A DNA stretch of 64,000 bases from Methanomicrobium sp. W14. GTDB taxonomy: Archaea > Halobacteriota > Methanomicrobia > Methanomicrobiales > Methanomicrobiaceae. The position numbers were made by a program, and so were the translations under genes. Shown here in pieces: positions 46,066-54,728 of this stretch. The stretch is taken from contig NZ_JAGGMM010000001.1 of the NCBI RefSeq assembly GCF_017875315.1, forward strand, positions 62,001-126,000, given 5' to 3'. Position 1 is the first letter of the stretch. Every line of letters begins with the position of its first letter. The notes beneath the pieces were generated by a model that was not told the DNA's origin, did not search any database, and saw only the letters and a list, made by a program, of their open reading frames with translations.

Positions 46066-46080
46066 GACTCCTTATAAATA
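46066..46080 (-). promoter_or_regulatory. Probable promoter in the CRISPR leader
   Basis: The minus strand reads CTATTTATAAGG near 46069-46080, a good TATA-like box. Transcription starting about 25 bases on would give a leader of roughly 65 bases before the first repeat. AT-rich DNA of about 85 bases lies between. Confidence 0.5.
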
Positions 46081-46202
46081 GAAGAAATCAGCCTGCCCTT
46101 TTAATCTTAATTATAGTATTCACTAATAAATAAATGAAACCGGCAGATCAGAACTAAAAAAAAGTGTGAATAATTCTCTTTTCCAGTGATGTTTTTTGTT
46201 TT

Positions 46203-46637
46203 TTAATTGCTGGTCTTGATTTCATCCGCTTTTTTGACGAAATAATATCCTGCGGTAAGAGCTATTACTAAGGCACCGATTCCTATAAGCTCAAAATCGG
46301 ATGTAGTGTTCGGGTCGATAACGATGACCTTTCTTGATATTGCAATTATTGCAAGGATCAAAACAATTCCGACCTCTATCTTTTTTGTCTCAAGGAACGA
46401 CTTTATGGTGTCCATCAGTTCAAGGCCGATTAATATCAGCAGGAAAAAATCAAAGAACTGTAAAATTCCGTATGTTTCAAGCAGGTACGGAGTGCCGTCA
46501 TAGAGAAGGTTGGACAGTATAATTGTAACAAGTTCAAATAAGGAAAAGACTATTACTATGATAAGTAGTATCATAAGAACCATGTAGACTATCGTTTCGA
46601 TGTCTGTTATGCCTTTGAGAACCTTTTCATCTAACAT
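46203..46637 (-). CDS. PsiE-family membrane protein
   Basis: The 144-residue protein has four membrane helices and the PsiE landmarks: TYGILQFFDFFLLILIGLEL near residue 55-75, then KSFLETKKIEVGIVLILAII near 79-98, and SRKVIVIDPNTTSDFELIGI near 101-120. The family is named for induction in phosphate starvation in E. coli, but its function is unknown. It lies on the leader side of the CRISPR array and is transcribed toward it. Confidence 0.85.
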   Translation of the reverse strand: MLDEKVLKGITDIETIVYMVLMILLIIVIVFSLFELVTIILSNLLYDGTPYLLETYGILQFFDFFLLILIGLELMDTIKSFLETKKIEVGIVLILAIIAISRKVIVIDPNTTSDFELIGIGALVIALTAGYYFVKKADEIKTSN

Positions 46638-46843
46638 TTTCTTTTCAAGAAATCTCTTTTTATAATATATATTGGTACTGTCTGGCAGGCTTTTATGGAA
46701 AGAAATTCATTTATTCGCTTCTGACTTTTTTTAATTCTGCAGGTGCCAGTTGACATGAGCTTTTGGAGAAGACCTTTAAAAGAGGAAAAATTAATTTTGC
46801 CAATAATATCTGCATCAAATTTTTTTATGGGACAATTTGATCT

Positions 46844-47122
46844 TTAATCCTTGCACTCGTCGTGTTTGCCGCAGAAATCGGTCCTGACAATTTTCGGGCC
46901 GTTTTTATCAAGAGCATAATATGAAGGGTTGCCGACAAGGTCTGAGACGTTTATTTTCATTTCGATAAGATTTTCATAACTGAACAGTTCAGAAATTATC
47001 TGGTCACCAGCCATGTACGACACCTGAAGCCCGTTGAAACTTTTCTGAACACCTATTATTTTCTCCATGCTACCAAGATGGTAGGTTACACTACATATAT
47101 TTTTTTCAGAGATGATTCTCAT
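46844..47122 (-). CDS. Small hypothetical protein
   Basis: The 92-residue protein reads MRIISEKNICSVTYHLGSME, then SYENLIEMKINVSDLVGNPS and ends with DFCGKHDECKD. It looks like a soluble alpha/beta protein with a C-terminal cysteine/histidine tail. I do not recognise a family. The gap of about 200 bases upstream of 46637 and about 116 bases before the next gene leave room for its own promoter. Confidence 0.5.
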   Translation of the reverse strand: MRIISEKNICSVTYHLGSMEKIIGVQKSFNGLQVSYMAGDQIISELFSYENLIEMKINVSDLVGNPSYYALDKNGPKIVRTDFCGKHDECKD

Positions 47123-47238
47123 CGCAGAATCTCAAAACGTTTTTTTCTGTTTTTGAAAATCAGTGGATTCATATTTAACAGCGTTTTGACGTATATCTCC
47201 GGCGGAGACATATGTGAATTTAAAAAAGTTTGATTTTA

Positions 47239-47517
47239 TTATTTTTTGTTGTTTACCGGCTTTACAGAGTCCATGGTGTAGTTTCCCTCAGTGACAACAT
47301 TGTCCTTTACTATGTAATATGGTATTACCATTATCGTCATCACGATGACTGCTGCAACCGCAAGCAGTATCAGAATTCCCAAAAGCACAATAAAACCAAG
47401 TATCAGGTATTCAAGGAAGTATAAAGCAAGTATTATTGCGGCAATGAGAATTATCGCTGCAATGATTATGAATCCTGCTCTTCCCGCACGCCCTGAATTT
47501 CCGCTTGTATCATTCAT
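47239..47517 (-). CDS. Small membrane protein
   Basis: The 92-residue protein has two long hydrophobic segments (about residues 15-38 and 40-68; FIIIAAIILIAAIILAL, LILGFIVLLGILILLA) and a hydrophilic C-terminus (VVTEGNYTMDSVKPVNNKK). I see no family motif. The next gene (AIM24-like) on the same strand lies 74 bases upstream and may be part of the same transcription unit. Confidence 0.5.
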   Translation of the reverse strand: MNDTSGNSGRAGRAGFIIIAAIILIAAIILALYFLEYLILGFIVLLGILILLAVAAVIVMTIMVIPYYIVKDNVVTEGNYTMDSVKPVNNKK

Positions 47518-47591
47518 TTTAAAATTCCCCTCTTCATTTCCAATAAAAGCATAAGCAGGCAGGTTTAACCTTTTGCCTGCAGTTTAAATTC

Positions 47592-48299
47592 TCATATATC
47601 AATGTCAATCGCTCCGCTGTTTCCTGATGAATTCGGCAGGAACGGGTTGAGTGAATTTGCAAGCTGCTGAAGTGTCATGGACTGGATAATTATTTTTCCC
47701 GGTCCTGTCAGTGTTGTAAGAAAAAACCCCTCTCCTCCGAACATTGCTGTTTTTATGCCTCCTGAGGCCTGGATCTCAAACTGAACCGAAGGTTCCCAGC
47801 CGACCACGTGTGCGGTCGAAATTTTGTACACCTGGCCCTGCTCAAGATTTATTTCGACAAGGTCTCCGCAGGCATGTAAAAATACCATGCCGCTTCCGGA
47901 AAGGTGCTCCAGGATTAATCCCTCGCCGCCGAAAAACGTGGAGCCCAGCTTTTTCTGGAACGCTATATTCCATTCGACTCCTTTTTCGGCACATAAAAAG
48001 GCATCTTTCTGCACAATGAACTCTTTTCCGGTTATATCCATCGGGTAAATTTTTCCGGGCGCACTTCCGGCAAAAGATATGACGCCGTTTCCTCCTCTGC
48101 CTGTAAAGTTCGTTATCATGAAAGACTCACCGGCAAGCTTTCTTTTTATTCCCTTGAAAAGCCCTCCCTGGAGTTCGGCTTTCATTTCGACGTTGCCACT
48201 CATGTAAACCATGGCGCCTGCTTCTGCCCAGACCGTCTCGTCAGGGCTGGTCTCGATTGTGACAAACTGGAGGTTGTCTCCGGATATGGTGTATTTCAT
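47592..48299 (-). CDS. AIM24 / TIGR00266 family protein
   Basis: The 235-residue protein has the typical glycine-rich repeats of the AIM24 family: FVTIETSPDETVWAEAGAM near residue 12-30, SFMITNFTGRGGNGVISFAG near 56-75, FGGEGLILEHLSGSGMVFLH near 125-144 and FGGEGFFLTTLTGPGKIIIQ near 190-209. It forms a compact beta barrel. Function is unknown in prokaryotes. It is a complete length for the family. Confidence 0.9.
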   Translation of the reverse strand: MKYTISGDNLQFVTIETSPDETVWAEAGAMVYMSGNVEMKAELQGGLFKGIKRKLAGESFMITNFTGRGGNGVISFAGSAPGKIYPMDITGKEFIVQKDAFLCAEKGVEWNIAFQKKLGSTFFGGEGLILEHLSGSGMVFLHACGDLVEINLEQGQVYKISTAHVVGWEPSVQFEIQASGGIKTAMFGGEGFFLTTLTGPGKIIIQSMTLQQLANSLNPFLPNSSGNSGAIDIDI

Positions 48300-48374
48300 G
48301 TTGCTTCACCTTTGTTGTTTGCTTTAGTCAGGCAATTGTTAGGTAATTCTCTGATATAACAATATATGATGCTT

Positions 48375-49211
48375 TCAGGCAGACGCTTCTTTCCTTTCTA
48401 CGGTGCACACGGTCCCAGAACCTCTTGCACTGGCAGTTCCGGGGCCTGAAATCTCTTTTAATGCAATAATTATTCCGATAGTACTTCCGTTTTTTGTTTT
48501 CGGGACAATTCTTATTCTGACAGTGACCGGCTCTCCGTATTTATCAGTGATGCATACCTTTTTTTCGTTTGCGGAAATTGTTCCGGTTAATTCTTTGTTG
48601 TTGTCCGGCATATCTTTCCGGGGTACTGCAAAATATTCCGGTGATATTCCAAAAAGGTCAGAGACAGATTTGCAGATGATGTCATTATTGAAGAACCCGG
48701 TCAGATTTTCAAGGTACGGGTTTATGTAAAGGACTTTTCCGGACGGGTTTAAAATCAGGATACCCTCGTCATACAATGACATGCTTTTCACACCTGTGGG
48801 GATTCCGGCAGTATTTTCCCCATGTGCCTTTTGGTTCATCTCGAAAATCCGTATTGCGACTGAAACGGATGACAAAAGCTCTTTCTTCTGGAATGGCTTT
48901 GCGAGAAATCCGTATGGTTCGGCTTTTTTGGCCCTTTCAACTGTTTCGCTGTCGGTAATTCCTGTCATAAATATTATGGGTATCCCGAAAAGATGCGTAA
49001 GGTAGCCGGCTGTTTCTATACCGTCAATATTGCCTCCCAGGTTAATGTCGGAAATTACGAGGTCGGGGTGGCTTTGTGCAGCTGCCGCAAGGCCTTTTTC
49101 TCCGGTTTCAGTAGTGCCTGAAATTTCATACCCGTCTTTTTCGAGAAATACCGAGATAATTTCTGCTATTGCAGAGTCGTCTTCAATCAGAAGAATCTTT
49201 CCTGATGCCAT
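48375..49211 (-). CDS. Response regulator with PAS domain
   Basis: The 278-residue protein has a receiver domain (residues 3-120: LLIEDDSAIAEI, the phosphate-accepting Asp in LVISDINLGGNIDG near residue 55, and the lysine in GFLAKPFQKKELL near 103). A PAS domain follows (about 145-260: LSLYDEGILILNPSGKVLYI-like start, then NPYLENLTGF). It carries no DNA-binding or kinase unit, so output is probably by protein contact. It begins three bases after the PstS-like gene stop, so they form an operon. Confidence 0.85.
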   Translation of the reverse strand: MASGKILLIEDDSAIAEIISVFLEKDGYEISGTTETGEKGLAAAAQSHPDLVISDINLGGNIDGIETAGYLTHLFGIPIIFMTGITDSETVERAKKAEPYGFLAKPFQKKELLSSVSVAIRIFEMNQKAHGENTAGIPTGVKSMSLYDEGILILNPSGKVLYINPYLENLTGFFNNDIICKSVSDLFGISPEYFAVPRKDMPDNNKELTGTISANEKKVCITDKYGEPVTVRIRIVPKTKNGSTIGIIIALKEISGPGTASARGSGTVCTVERKEASA

Positions 49212-49214
49212 TAT

Positions 49215-50315
49215 TTAATTCTCTCCTCTCAGTTCCGCTGCTGAGAAATAACCTATTTCATTGAAGTATGCTGTTGATGACGGATCTGACGCAAAATATA
49301 TGAAATCTTTTACCAGATGCGGTGTTTCTTTGCATGTCACATAGTTAAGCGGCCTTGTAAGGCCTGTTATGTAATAGGAATCCTTGGTTTCGGATTTTGA
49401 CTCGTCATTCTTAAGTTCCATTAATATATCCTCTCTTATGCTGTTCATGTTCACAGGAAGGGCATTCTTTGCGCCTTTATCCAGGACCTTTAATATTTTT
49501 ACACCGGGATCGGATTCGGCATAACCGAAATCAACGAATCCTACGGAGTTTGCGTTGTCCTTGACAAGGTTTAGGACTTCTGCGTTTCCTTTTGCGGAGA
49601 TCTGTGCAATATCACCTGATTTTCCCGTGTCCCGGGCTTCAAATGAGTCGTCAAGGTTTTTTTGTCCGTCAAAAAGCCAGCCTGCAAACGTTTCTTCAGT
49701 TCCCGACTCTTCGCTTCTCTGTATAACCGTTGTTATATTGCATATGCCGGGCATTGAGGAGACATTTTCAGATTTATTGTTGTAGAGCATCGTGAGCTCT
49801 TCATAAGTTATTGTATCAATGCTGTTCATCCGGGAGGTAATTATTACAATTGCACTTGCCCCTATCTGGTAAACTTTCATTTCCGGATATTTCTCAAGTT
49901 CAGATTCCTTTATTTTTCGTGATGCCGACCCTATGTCAACTACGTCTTTTCCGGCATCCTCTATGCCTTTGCTTGATCCCCCGCCGGTAACGGTTATTTC
50001 AATATCCGGGTGGTCGTTCATATAAGCTGTCGCAAGGAGTTCGGAAACCGGCTGGATTGTCGTAGAACCTGATATTGAGAGTTTTTTATCACTTGTTGAT
50101 GTTTTTGAGGATATGTCTTTTGTCTCTTTTCCTGTACATCCCGATATTACTATAACCAGAAAAATAAGTAAAATCATCAAAATTATTGTTACGGTGAAAT
50201 TATTTCTTTTATTAAGCTTTGCCGGGATGTTTTTTTTAAAATAAATTCTTTTTTTGCTGTTTTTTTTTGGCATAGTCATCACGTTCGGGCAGAGTTGTAT
50301 AGAAGACATTTTCAT
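49215..50315 (-). CDS. PstS-like phosphate-binding lipoprotein, orphan
   Basis: The 366-residue protein has a membrane segment ending in a lipobox-like cysteine (LVIVISGCTGKET, about residue 48-60) after a basic N-terminus. The mature domain matches the PstS family: SGSTTIQPVSELLATAYM near 80-97 and TVTGGGSSKGIEDA near 106-119 form the phosphate site; DIGSASRKIKESE, QRSEESGTEETFAGWL and ITGLTRPLNYV follow. No pstCAB genes are near. It sits with a response regulator downstream and a hybrid kinase divergent, so it may act as a receptor rather than a transporter part. The ATG at 50315 gives an unusually long N-terminus (about 45 residues before the helix); a later start is possible. Confidence 0.82.
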   Translation of the reverse strand: MKMSSIQLCPNVMTMPKKNSKKRIYFKKNIPAKLNKRNNFTVTIILMILLIFLVIVISGCTGKETKDISSKTSTSDKKLSISGSTTIQPVSELLATAYMNDHPDIEITVTGGGSSKGIEDAGKDVVDIGSASRKIKESELEKYPEMKVYQIGASAIVIITSRMNSIDTITYEELTMLYNNKSENVSSMPGICNITTVIQRSEESGTEETFAGWLFDGQKNLDDSFEARDTGKSGDIAQISAKGNAEVLNLVKDNANSVGFVDFGYAESDPGVKILKVLDKGAKNALPVNMNSIREDILMELKNDESKSETKDSYYITGLTRPLNYVTCKETPHLVKDFIYFASDPSSTAYFNEIGYFSAAELRGEN

Positions 50316-50450
50316 TTTTGGTCAGACATATACTTTATCACTGTAATATACATCGCAAAAGTATTAATCTATACCAAGATATATTGTATATTAATAATAT
50401 ATTCTCTTTAGGCATACTATATCTATCCGCTGTATGATAATTGTACTTGA
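50316..50450. promoter_or_regulatory. Divergent promoter of the PstS-like gene and hybrid kinase
   Basis: A very AT-rich 135-base region. It holds a partial inverted repeat around 50368-50400 (AGTATTAATCTAT, then TATATTGTATATTAATAAT) and several TATA-like stretches that can serve either side. No ribosome-binding site precedes the kinase ATG at 50451. Confidence 0.4.
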
Positions 50451-53400
50451 ATGAGTAAAGGCCGGAGAGGAAATAACAAAATATATTCATTTAAAAAGTT
50501 TTTTGGTCCCGAAAAACTGCGAAACGATGTTGCTTCCAAAAGATCACTCCGCACGACAACAGCTGCAATAATTGCGGTAACTTTGATAGGCCTTATAATT
50601 TTATTATATGTTTTTTCATCTGTAAGTCTTAATTCAGGGTTTTCAAGTCTCGAAGAAGATCTTACCAAAGATAATGTCAACAGGGCCATAAATGCCCTGA
50701 ATTCGGACATTGAAAGATTTGATGCAATTGCGAATGCATGGGCGACATCAGAAGGGCTTTCCGGTTTTATTGCAAGCGGGGATACGTCTGAGGCACGCAA
50801 TACATTCCCGGACGGAAGACTTGTTGACGTAGGAGTAAATATTCTCCTGATAACTGATTCAAAAGGTGATATTCTATGGCATAAATACATGAATCTGGAC
50901 TACAACCACCAGATGCCTACGCCGAAAAGTCTGTTGTCGCAGATTGCCGCACATGAAGACCTGATAGGATCAAATGAGGTCAAAGGTGTAATTATGCTGA
51001 ATTCCGGGCCTATGCTGATTGCGTCCAGGTCCCTTTACGATTCGGGTACGGGGGATTTTTTGGGAAATCTTCTCGTGGGACGTTACCTGGACAGAGATGA
51101 GGTATCGTCTCTTTCAAAGACGACGCAGCTTTCCATTCTTGTAATTGAAAACAGATCAGGGTCTGAAAAATACTTCAAAGCATTTGATGGAGTCAGGAAT
51201 TCTGGTGCCGGGAATGCAACTCCCGTAATTATACGTGCACTTGATGAAAACAATATAGCCGGGTTTTCGGAAATATCCGATATATATGGTAAGCCTGTTG
51301 CAGTCCTCCAGGTCACAACTCCACGTGACGTGACGCTTTACGGAAGAGGTGTATTTGATTTTCAGATATTCTCACTTATTTTTGCTGCCCTTATATTTGG
51401 TGTTGTTACGCTTGTTCTGATACAGAGATTAATCATTTCAAGGCTTGAAAGTCTCAACCGACAGATTCGGTCCGTTGCCGAGACCGAAAATCCCGGCAGC
51501 AGGATTGATGTCCGCGGAAATGATGAAATTTCATCACTCGGGTCAGCCATAAGCAGGATGCTTGAATCTATAGAGAAGGGAGAGGAAAATTACAGCAGAC
51601 TTTTCGAAAATGCAAATGATCTTATCTTTACTATTAATAATTACGGGGATTTTACTTCTGCAAACCGGGCAATGGAGAATATGGCAGGCCTGGGGAGAGA
51701 TGAAATTTTAGGAAAGAATATCCGTGATTTTATCAGAACCGGGGATATAGGCAAAATAGATGGTGTTATGTCACAGATGAAAAATTCTGCAGCGGAAAAG
51801 ACTGAGGTAAGGTTCATTTCAGGTGATGCCAACGAATATATAATTGAGTTCAGTGCCCAAAAACTGGCTGAATCATCAGATAATGCCGGTTTTTTTGTTA
51901 TTGCAAGAGACGTTACAGCAAAGAGAAAAGCTGAAGAGGAGGTGAAAGTCCACCGCAACCGTCTTAAAGACCTTGTTAGGGAAAGGACAATGCAGCTTGA
52001 ACTGGCAAATTCAAATCTTGTAAAAGAGGTTGACGGAAGAATAAAATTTGAGGAGAGTCTTGCCGCTGAAAAAGAAAGGCTTTCTGTAACTCTCTCATCT
52101 ATTGCCGAAGGAGTTGTCGCAACCGACTCCTCGGGCAATGTCACTCTTATCAATAAGGAGGCGGCGGCAAAAACCGGCCAGAGCTATGAGTCTGTATCAG
52201 GAAAAAAGGTTGAAGAAGTTATCAGGCTTGAGGAAAGCGGGAAGTATCCCGGTATCAGAAAAATCGTTGATGAAGTAATATCAAAAGGAAAAGTCTATGA
52301 AATAAACACGGGAATAGGACTTTATGATACCGGCGGAAATAAATGCCCTGTTGTATTGTCAGTTGCTCCTCTTTTAGGCAGGCACGGTGGCTTTAAAGGT
52401 GCCGTTATTGTTTTCCGCGACATTTCTGAGCGTCTTTTATGGGAGGACGAGGCCTTAAAAAGGCAGAAACTGGAATCTCTGGGCGTCCTTGCCGGTGGAA
52501 TTGCGCATGACTTCAATAATATCCTGACTGCAGTTTCAGGAAATATTGCCCTCGCAAAAAATTTTGCAGGAAAAAACAAGGATTTATGCCTGCGTCTTGA
52601 TGAAGCGGAAAAAGCTGTTTTCAGGGCTAAAGGGATAACAAAACAGCTTATCACATTTTCAAAAGGAGGGGAGCCTGTAAAGCAGGTCTCTGATATAAGA
52701 CAGCTTATCCATGAGTCGTCCGAATTTGTCTCTCACGGGAGCAACATCCGCCTTAATTTTGATATTGCAGATGACCTGATGAATGTGGAGGCGGATCGCG
52801 GTCAGTTGAGCCAAGTGATTGAGAATCTTGTAATAAATGCTATTCAGGCAATGCAGAACGGTGGAAGTATATATATTAAGGCTAAGAATGCAGGCAGGAT
52901 TTCAGGAAAAGACTGGCTCGGGGACGGGGAATATGTTTTAATTTCAGTAAAGGACGAGGGTCCGGGCATACCGGAAGAATATCTCAAAAAGGTTTTTGAC
53001 CCGTATTTCACGACAAAAAAGAACGGAAACGGCCTGGGGCTTGCGTCATGCATGTCGATAATAAAAAAACACGGTGGAGCCATAAAGATTTCCTCAAAGG
53101 CGGGCAAAGGGACAGAATTTAAGATTTACCTGCCGGCAACGGACAAAAAACCAGTTTCCTGTTTGCCTGAACCAGATGAAAAACTCTCAGGGTCCGCAAG
53201 GGTCCTTGTTATGGACGATGACAAAAGCATCTATGATGTCATTCCGGTCCTTCTGCGGGGCTATGGCTTTGAGGTTGAGGCTGCAAAGGACGGTGCCGAA
53301 GCGGTAAGGCTTTATCAGCAGTCCCGTGTTCTGAATAAGCCTGTAGAAGTATTTGTTATGGACCTTACAGTTCCGGGGGCTCTTGGTGGTGCCGATACTA

Positions 53401-53591
53401 TAGGATTTTTAAGAGAGCTTGAACCCGACATTCTTGCAATAGTCTCAAGCGGGTACTCAAATGACCCCGTTATGGCTAATTTCAGGGATCACGGCTTTGA
53501 TGCGGTTTTACCGAAGCCTTACAGGATAGAAGACCTTGTAAGGCTTATAAACAGACTTGTTCTCGAAAAGAAGGAAAATAAAGGTAAATAA
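50451..53591 (+). CDS. CHASE4 hybrid sensor histidine kinase
   Basis: The 1046-residue protein has an N-terminal helix (about 38-62), a CHASE4-type extracytoplasmic sensor (about 65-300), a second helix (about 300-328) and a HAMP linker. Two PAS domains follow (about 380-495 and 540-665). The kinase core has H-box LGVLAGGIAHDFNNILTAVS near 675-695, N-box ENLVINAIQAM near 790, and DEGPGIPEEYL, GNGLGLASCM in the ATP-binding lid. A C-terminal receiver domain has DDD near 922 and the acceptor Asp in VFVMDLTVPG near 968. It senses an external signal and phosphorylates its own receiver or a partner, perhaps the nearby response regulator. Divergent to the PstS-like gene. Confidence 0.92.
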   Translation: MSKGRRGNNKIYSFKKFFGPEKLRNDVASKRSLRTTTAAIIAVTLIGLIILLYVFSSVSLNSGFSSLEEDLTKDNVNRAINALNSDIERFDAIANAWATSEGLSGFIASGDTSEARNTFPDGRLVDVGVNILLITDSKGDILWHKYMNLDYNHQMPTPKSLLSQIAAHEDLIGSNEVKGVIMLNSGPMLIASRSLYDSGTGDFLGNLLVGRYLDRDEVSSLSKTTQLSILVIENRSGSEKYFKAFDGVRNSGAGNATPVIIRALDENNIAGFSEISDIYGKPVAVLQVTTPRDVTLYGRGVFDFQIFSLIFAALIFGVVTLVLIQRLIISRLESLNRQIRSVAETENPGSRIDVRGNDEISSLGSAISRMLESIEKGEENYSRLFENANDLIFTINNYGDFTSANRAMENMAGLGRDEILGKNIRDFIRTGDIGKIDGVMSQMKNSAAEKTEVRFISGDANEYIIEFSAQKLAESSDNAGFFVIARDVTAKRKAEEEVKVHRNRLKDLVRERTMQLELANSNLVKEVDGRIKFEESLAAEKERLSVTLSSIAEGVVATDSSGNVTLINKEAAAKTGQSYESVSGKKVEEVIRLEESGKYPGIRKIVDEVISKGKVYEINTGIGLYDTGGNKCPVVLSVAPLLGRHGGFKGAVIVFRDISERLLWEDEALKRQKLESLGVLAGGIAHDFNNILTAVSGNIALAKNFAGKNKDLCLRLDEAEKAVFRAKGITKQLITFSKGGEPVKQVSDIRQLIHESSEFVSHGSNIRLNFDIADDLMNVEADRGQLSQVIENLVINAIQAMQNGGSIYIKAKNAGRISGKDWLGDGEYVLISVKDEGPGIPEEYLKKVFDPYFTTKKNGNGLGLASCMSIIKKHGGAIKISSKAGKGTEFKIYLPATDKKPVSCLPEPDEKLSGSARVLVMDDDKSIYDVIPVLLRGYGFEVEAAKDGAEAVRLYQQSRVLNKPVEVFVMDLTVPGALGGADTIGFLRELEPDILAIVSSGYSNDPVMANFRDHGFDAVLPKPYRIEDLVRLINRLVLEKKENKGK

Positions 53592-53602
53592 ACGGGTATA
53601 AT

Positions 53603-54352
53603 TTATATCTCGCAGGCTGTCTTTTCAAAAAACAGCATGACATTGTCCTTTGAGAGCAGGGGGTCTTCATGGATTTCATTCCACTTTTCCTTTTGAAGCC
53701 TTTTAAGTTCTACCTTTATTTTTCTTTTCTCCTCTCTCTCTTTATTTCTCACAGCTTTCACCGATTCCGGGACTGGAGACCTTGCAATGTTTAGGGCGGC
53801 ATTTATATCTGCATTTTCCTGGTATCCGCAGTGCGGGCATGAAAAGACCTTCCTGTGCCTGTGGCCAAATCTTCCGCACCTGCTGCATATCTGTGACGTA
53901 AATGACGGGTCGACATAGATAACGGTTATTCCGCACCTGACTGCACGGTTTTCGACCATCTGGCACAGGTTTTTAAAGTACCATCCGTTTATGCTGAAGT
54001 CATATATTTTCTCAGGATTCATGCCTTTTTTACGGCTCTTTTTTGATATCATCTCAAATTTTATGCCGCAGTTAAGGTTAAGCGCAATTTTTATTATTTC
54101 ATGGCTTAAATACCTGTTTAAGTCCATTAACTGCTCTTTTTCACACCTGTCTATTCTTTTCGTGCTGTTTTTGCTCTTTTTTGATTTGTTCTCTTTTCTT
54201 TTTCTGCTGAAATTATCGTGTATTATACGTGCTTCCTTTCCTAGTCCGGCTGTAAACCCTGTCCCCGGTTCAGCAACAACAGCTATTGATCCGGTGGTAT
54301 TCAGGTCTATTCCTATCCATTTCCCGGGTGCAGGTACGGTTTCGGTTGTCAT
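53603..54352 (-). CDS. TnpB-like protein reduced to the RuvC/zinc-finger half
   Basis: The 249-residue protein has the RuvC-like catalytic acids in place: D16 (GIDLNTTGSI), E100 (GIKFEMISKK) and D182 (ADINAALNI). A zinc finger has C156, C159, C172 and C175 (ICSRCG, then CPHCG). These match IS200/IS605 and IS607 TnpB. Normal TnpB is about 370-430 residues with an N-terminal WED/REC half, which is missing here. I find no coding trace of it upstream, although a start at residue 1 puts the RuvC motif only 14 residues in. It faces the kinase gene end to end, 11 bases apart. It may be a domesticated nuclease or a truncated transposon gene; no tnpA is visible. Confidence 0.75.
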   Translation of the reverse strand: MTTETVPAPGKWIGIDLNTTGSIAVVAEPGTGFTAGLGKEARIIHDNFSRKRKENKSKKSKNSTKRIDRCEKEQLMDLNRYLSHEIIKIALNLNCGIKFEMISKKSRKKGMNPEKIYDFSINGWYFKNLCQMVENRAVRCGITVIYVDPSFTSQICSRCGRFGHRHRKVFSCPHCGYQENADINAALNIARSPVPESVKAVRNKEREEKRKIKVELKRLQKEKWNEIHEDPLLSKDNVMLFFEKTACEI

Positions 54353-54728
54353 GATACATTAATCTCCGGAAGAGTTGGTAGTATTTCAGGAATTTTTCGC
54401 GAAAGAATGAAACAAAAAAAGCAGTTTTCTGAATGAATCCTTATTCGGGGACCCATGTAAGACAATTGAGTTTAATGTAATAAATATTTTGCCCCAAACC
54501 AATATCTAAATATCCAAAAATCTATTCTTATAAGTATAAATATGGGTCTGAAATCTTACCAATAGGTGTTCATGTTTTCTTTGAAGTCCCCGGTGAGTGT
54601 CTGCGGTTCAAGAGACTCCCGCAGTTTTATGGGTGCACAAAATTTTAATGGACTCATTTTAAATGGACTTTTTGTCCTGAAATTTTTTGTTGGCTGGCCT
54701 GGTAACTTTGTGTTTTTTAAAAATTGTA
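54353..54728. other. Gap between TnpB-like and PEGA-protein genes
   Basis: No convincing gene. An 81-codon plus-strand frame covers the end of the PEGA-protein gene in antisense and is not called. I looked for the missing N-terminal half of TnpB here on the minus strand and did not find it. Confidence 0.5.
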
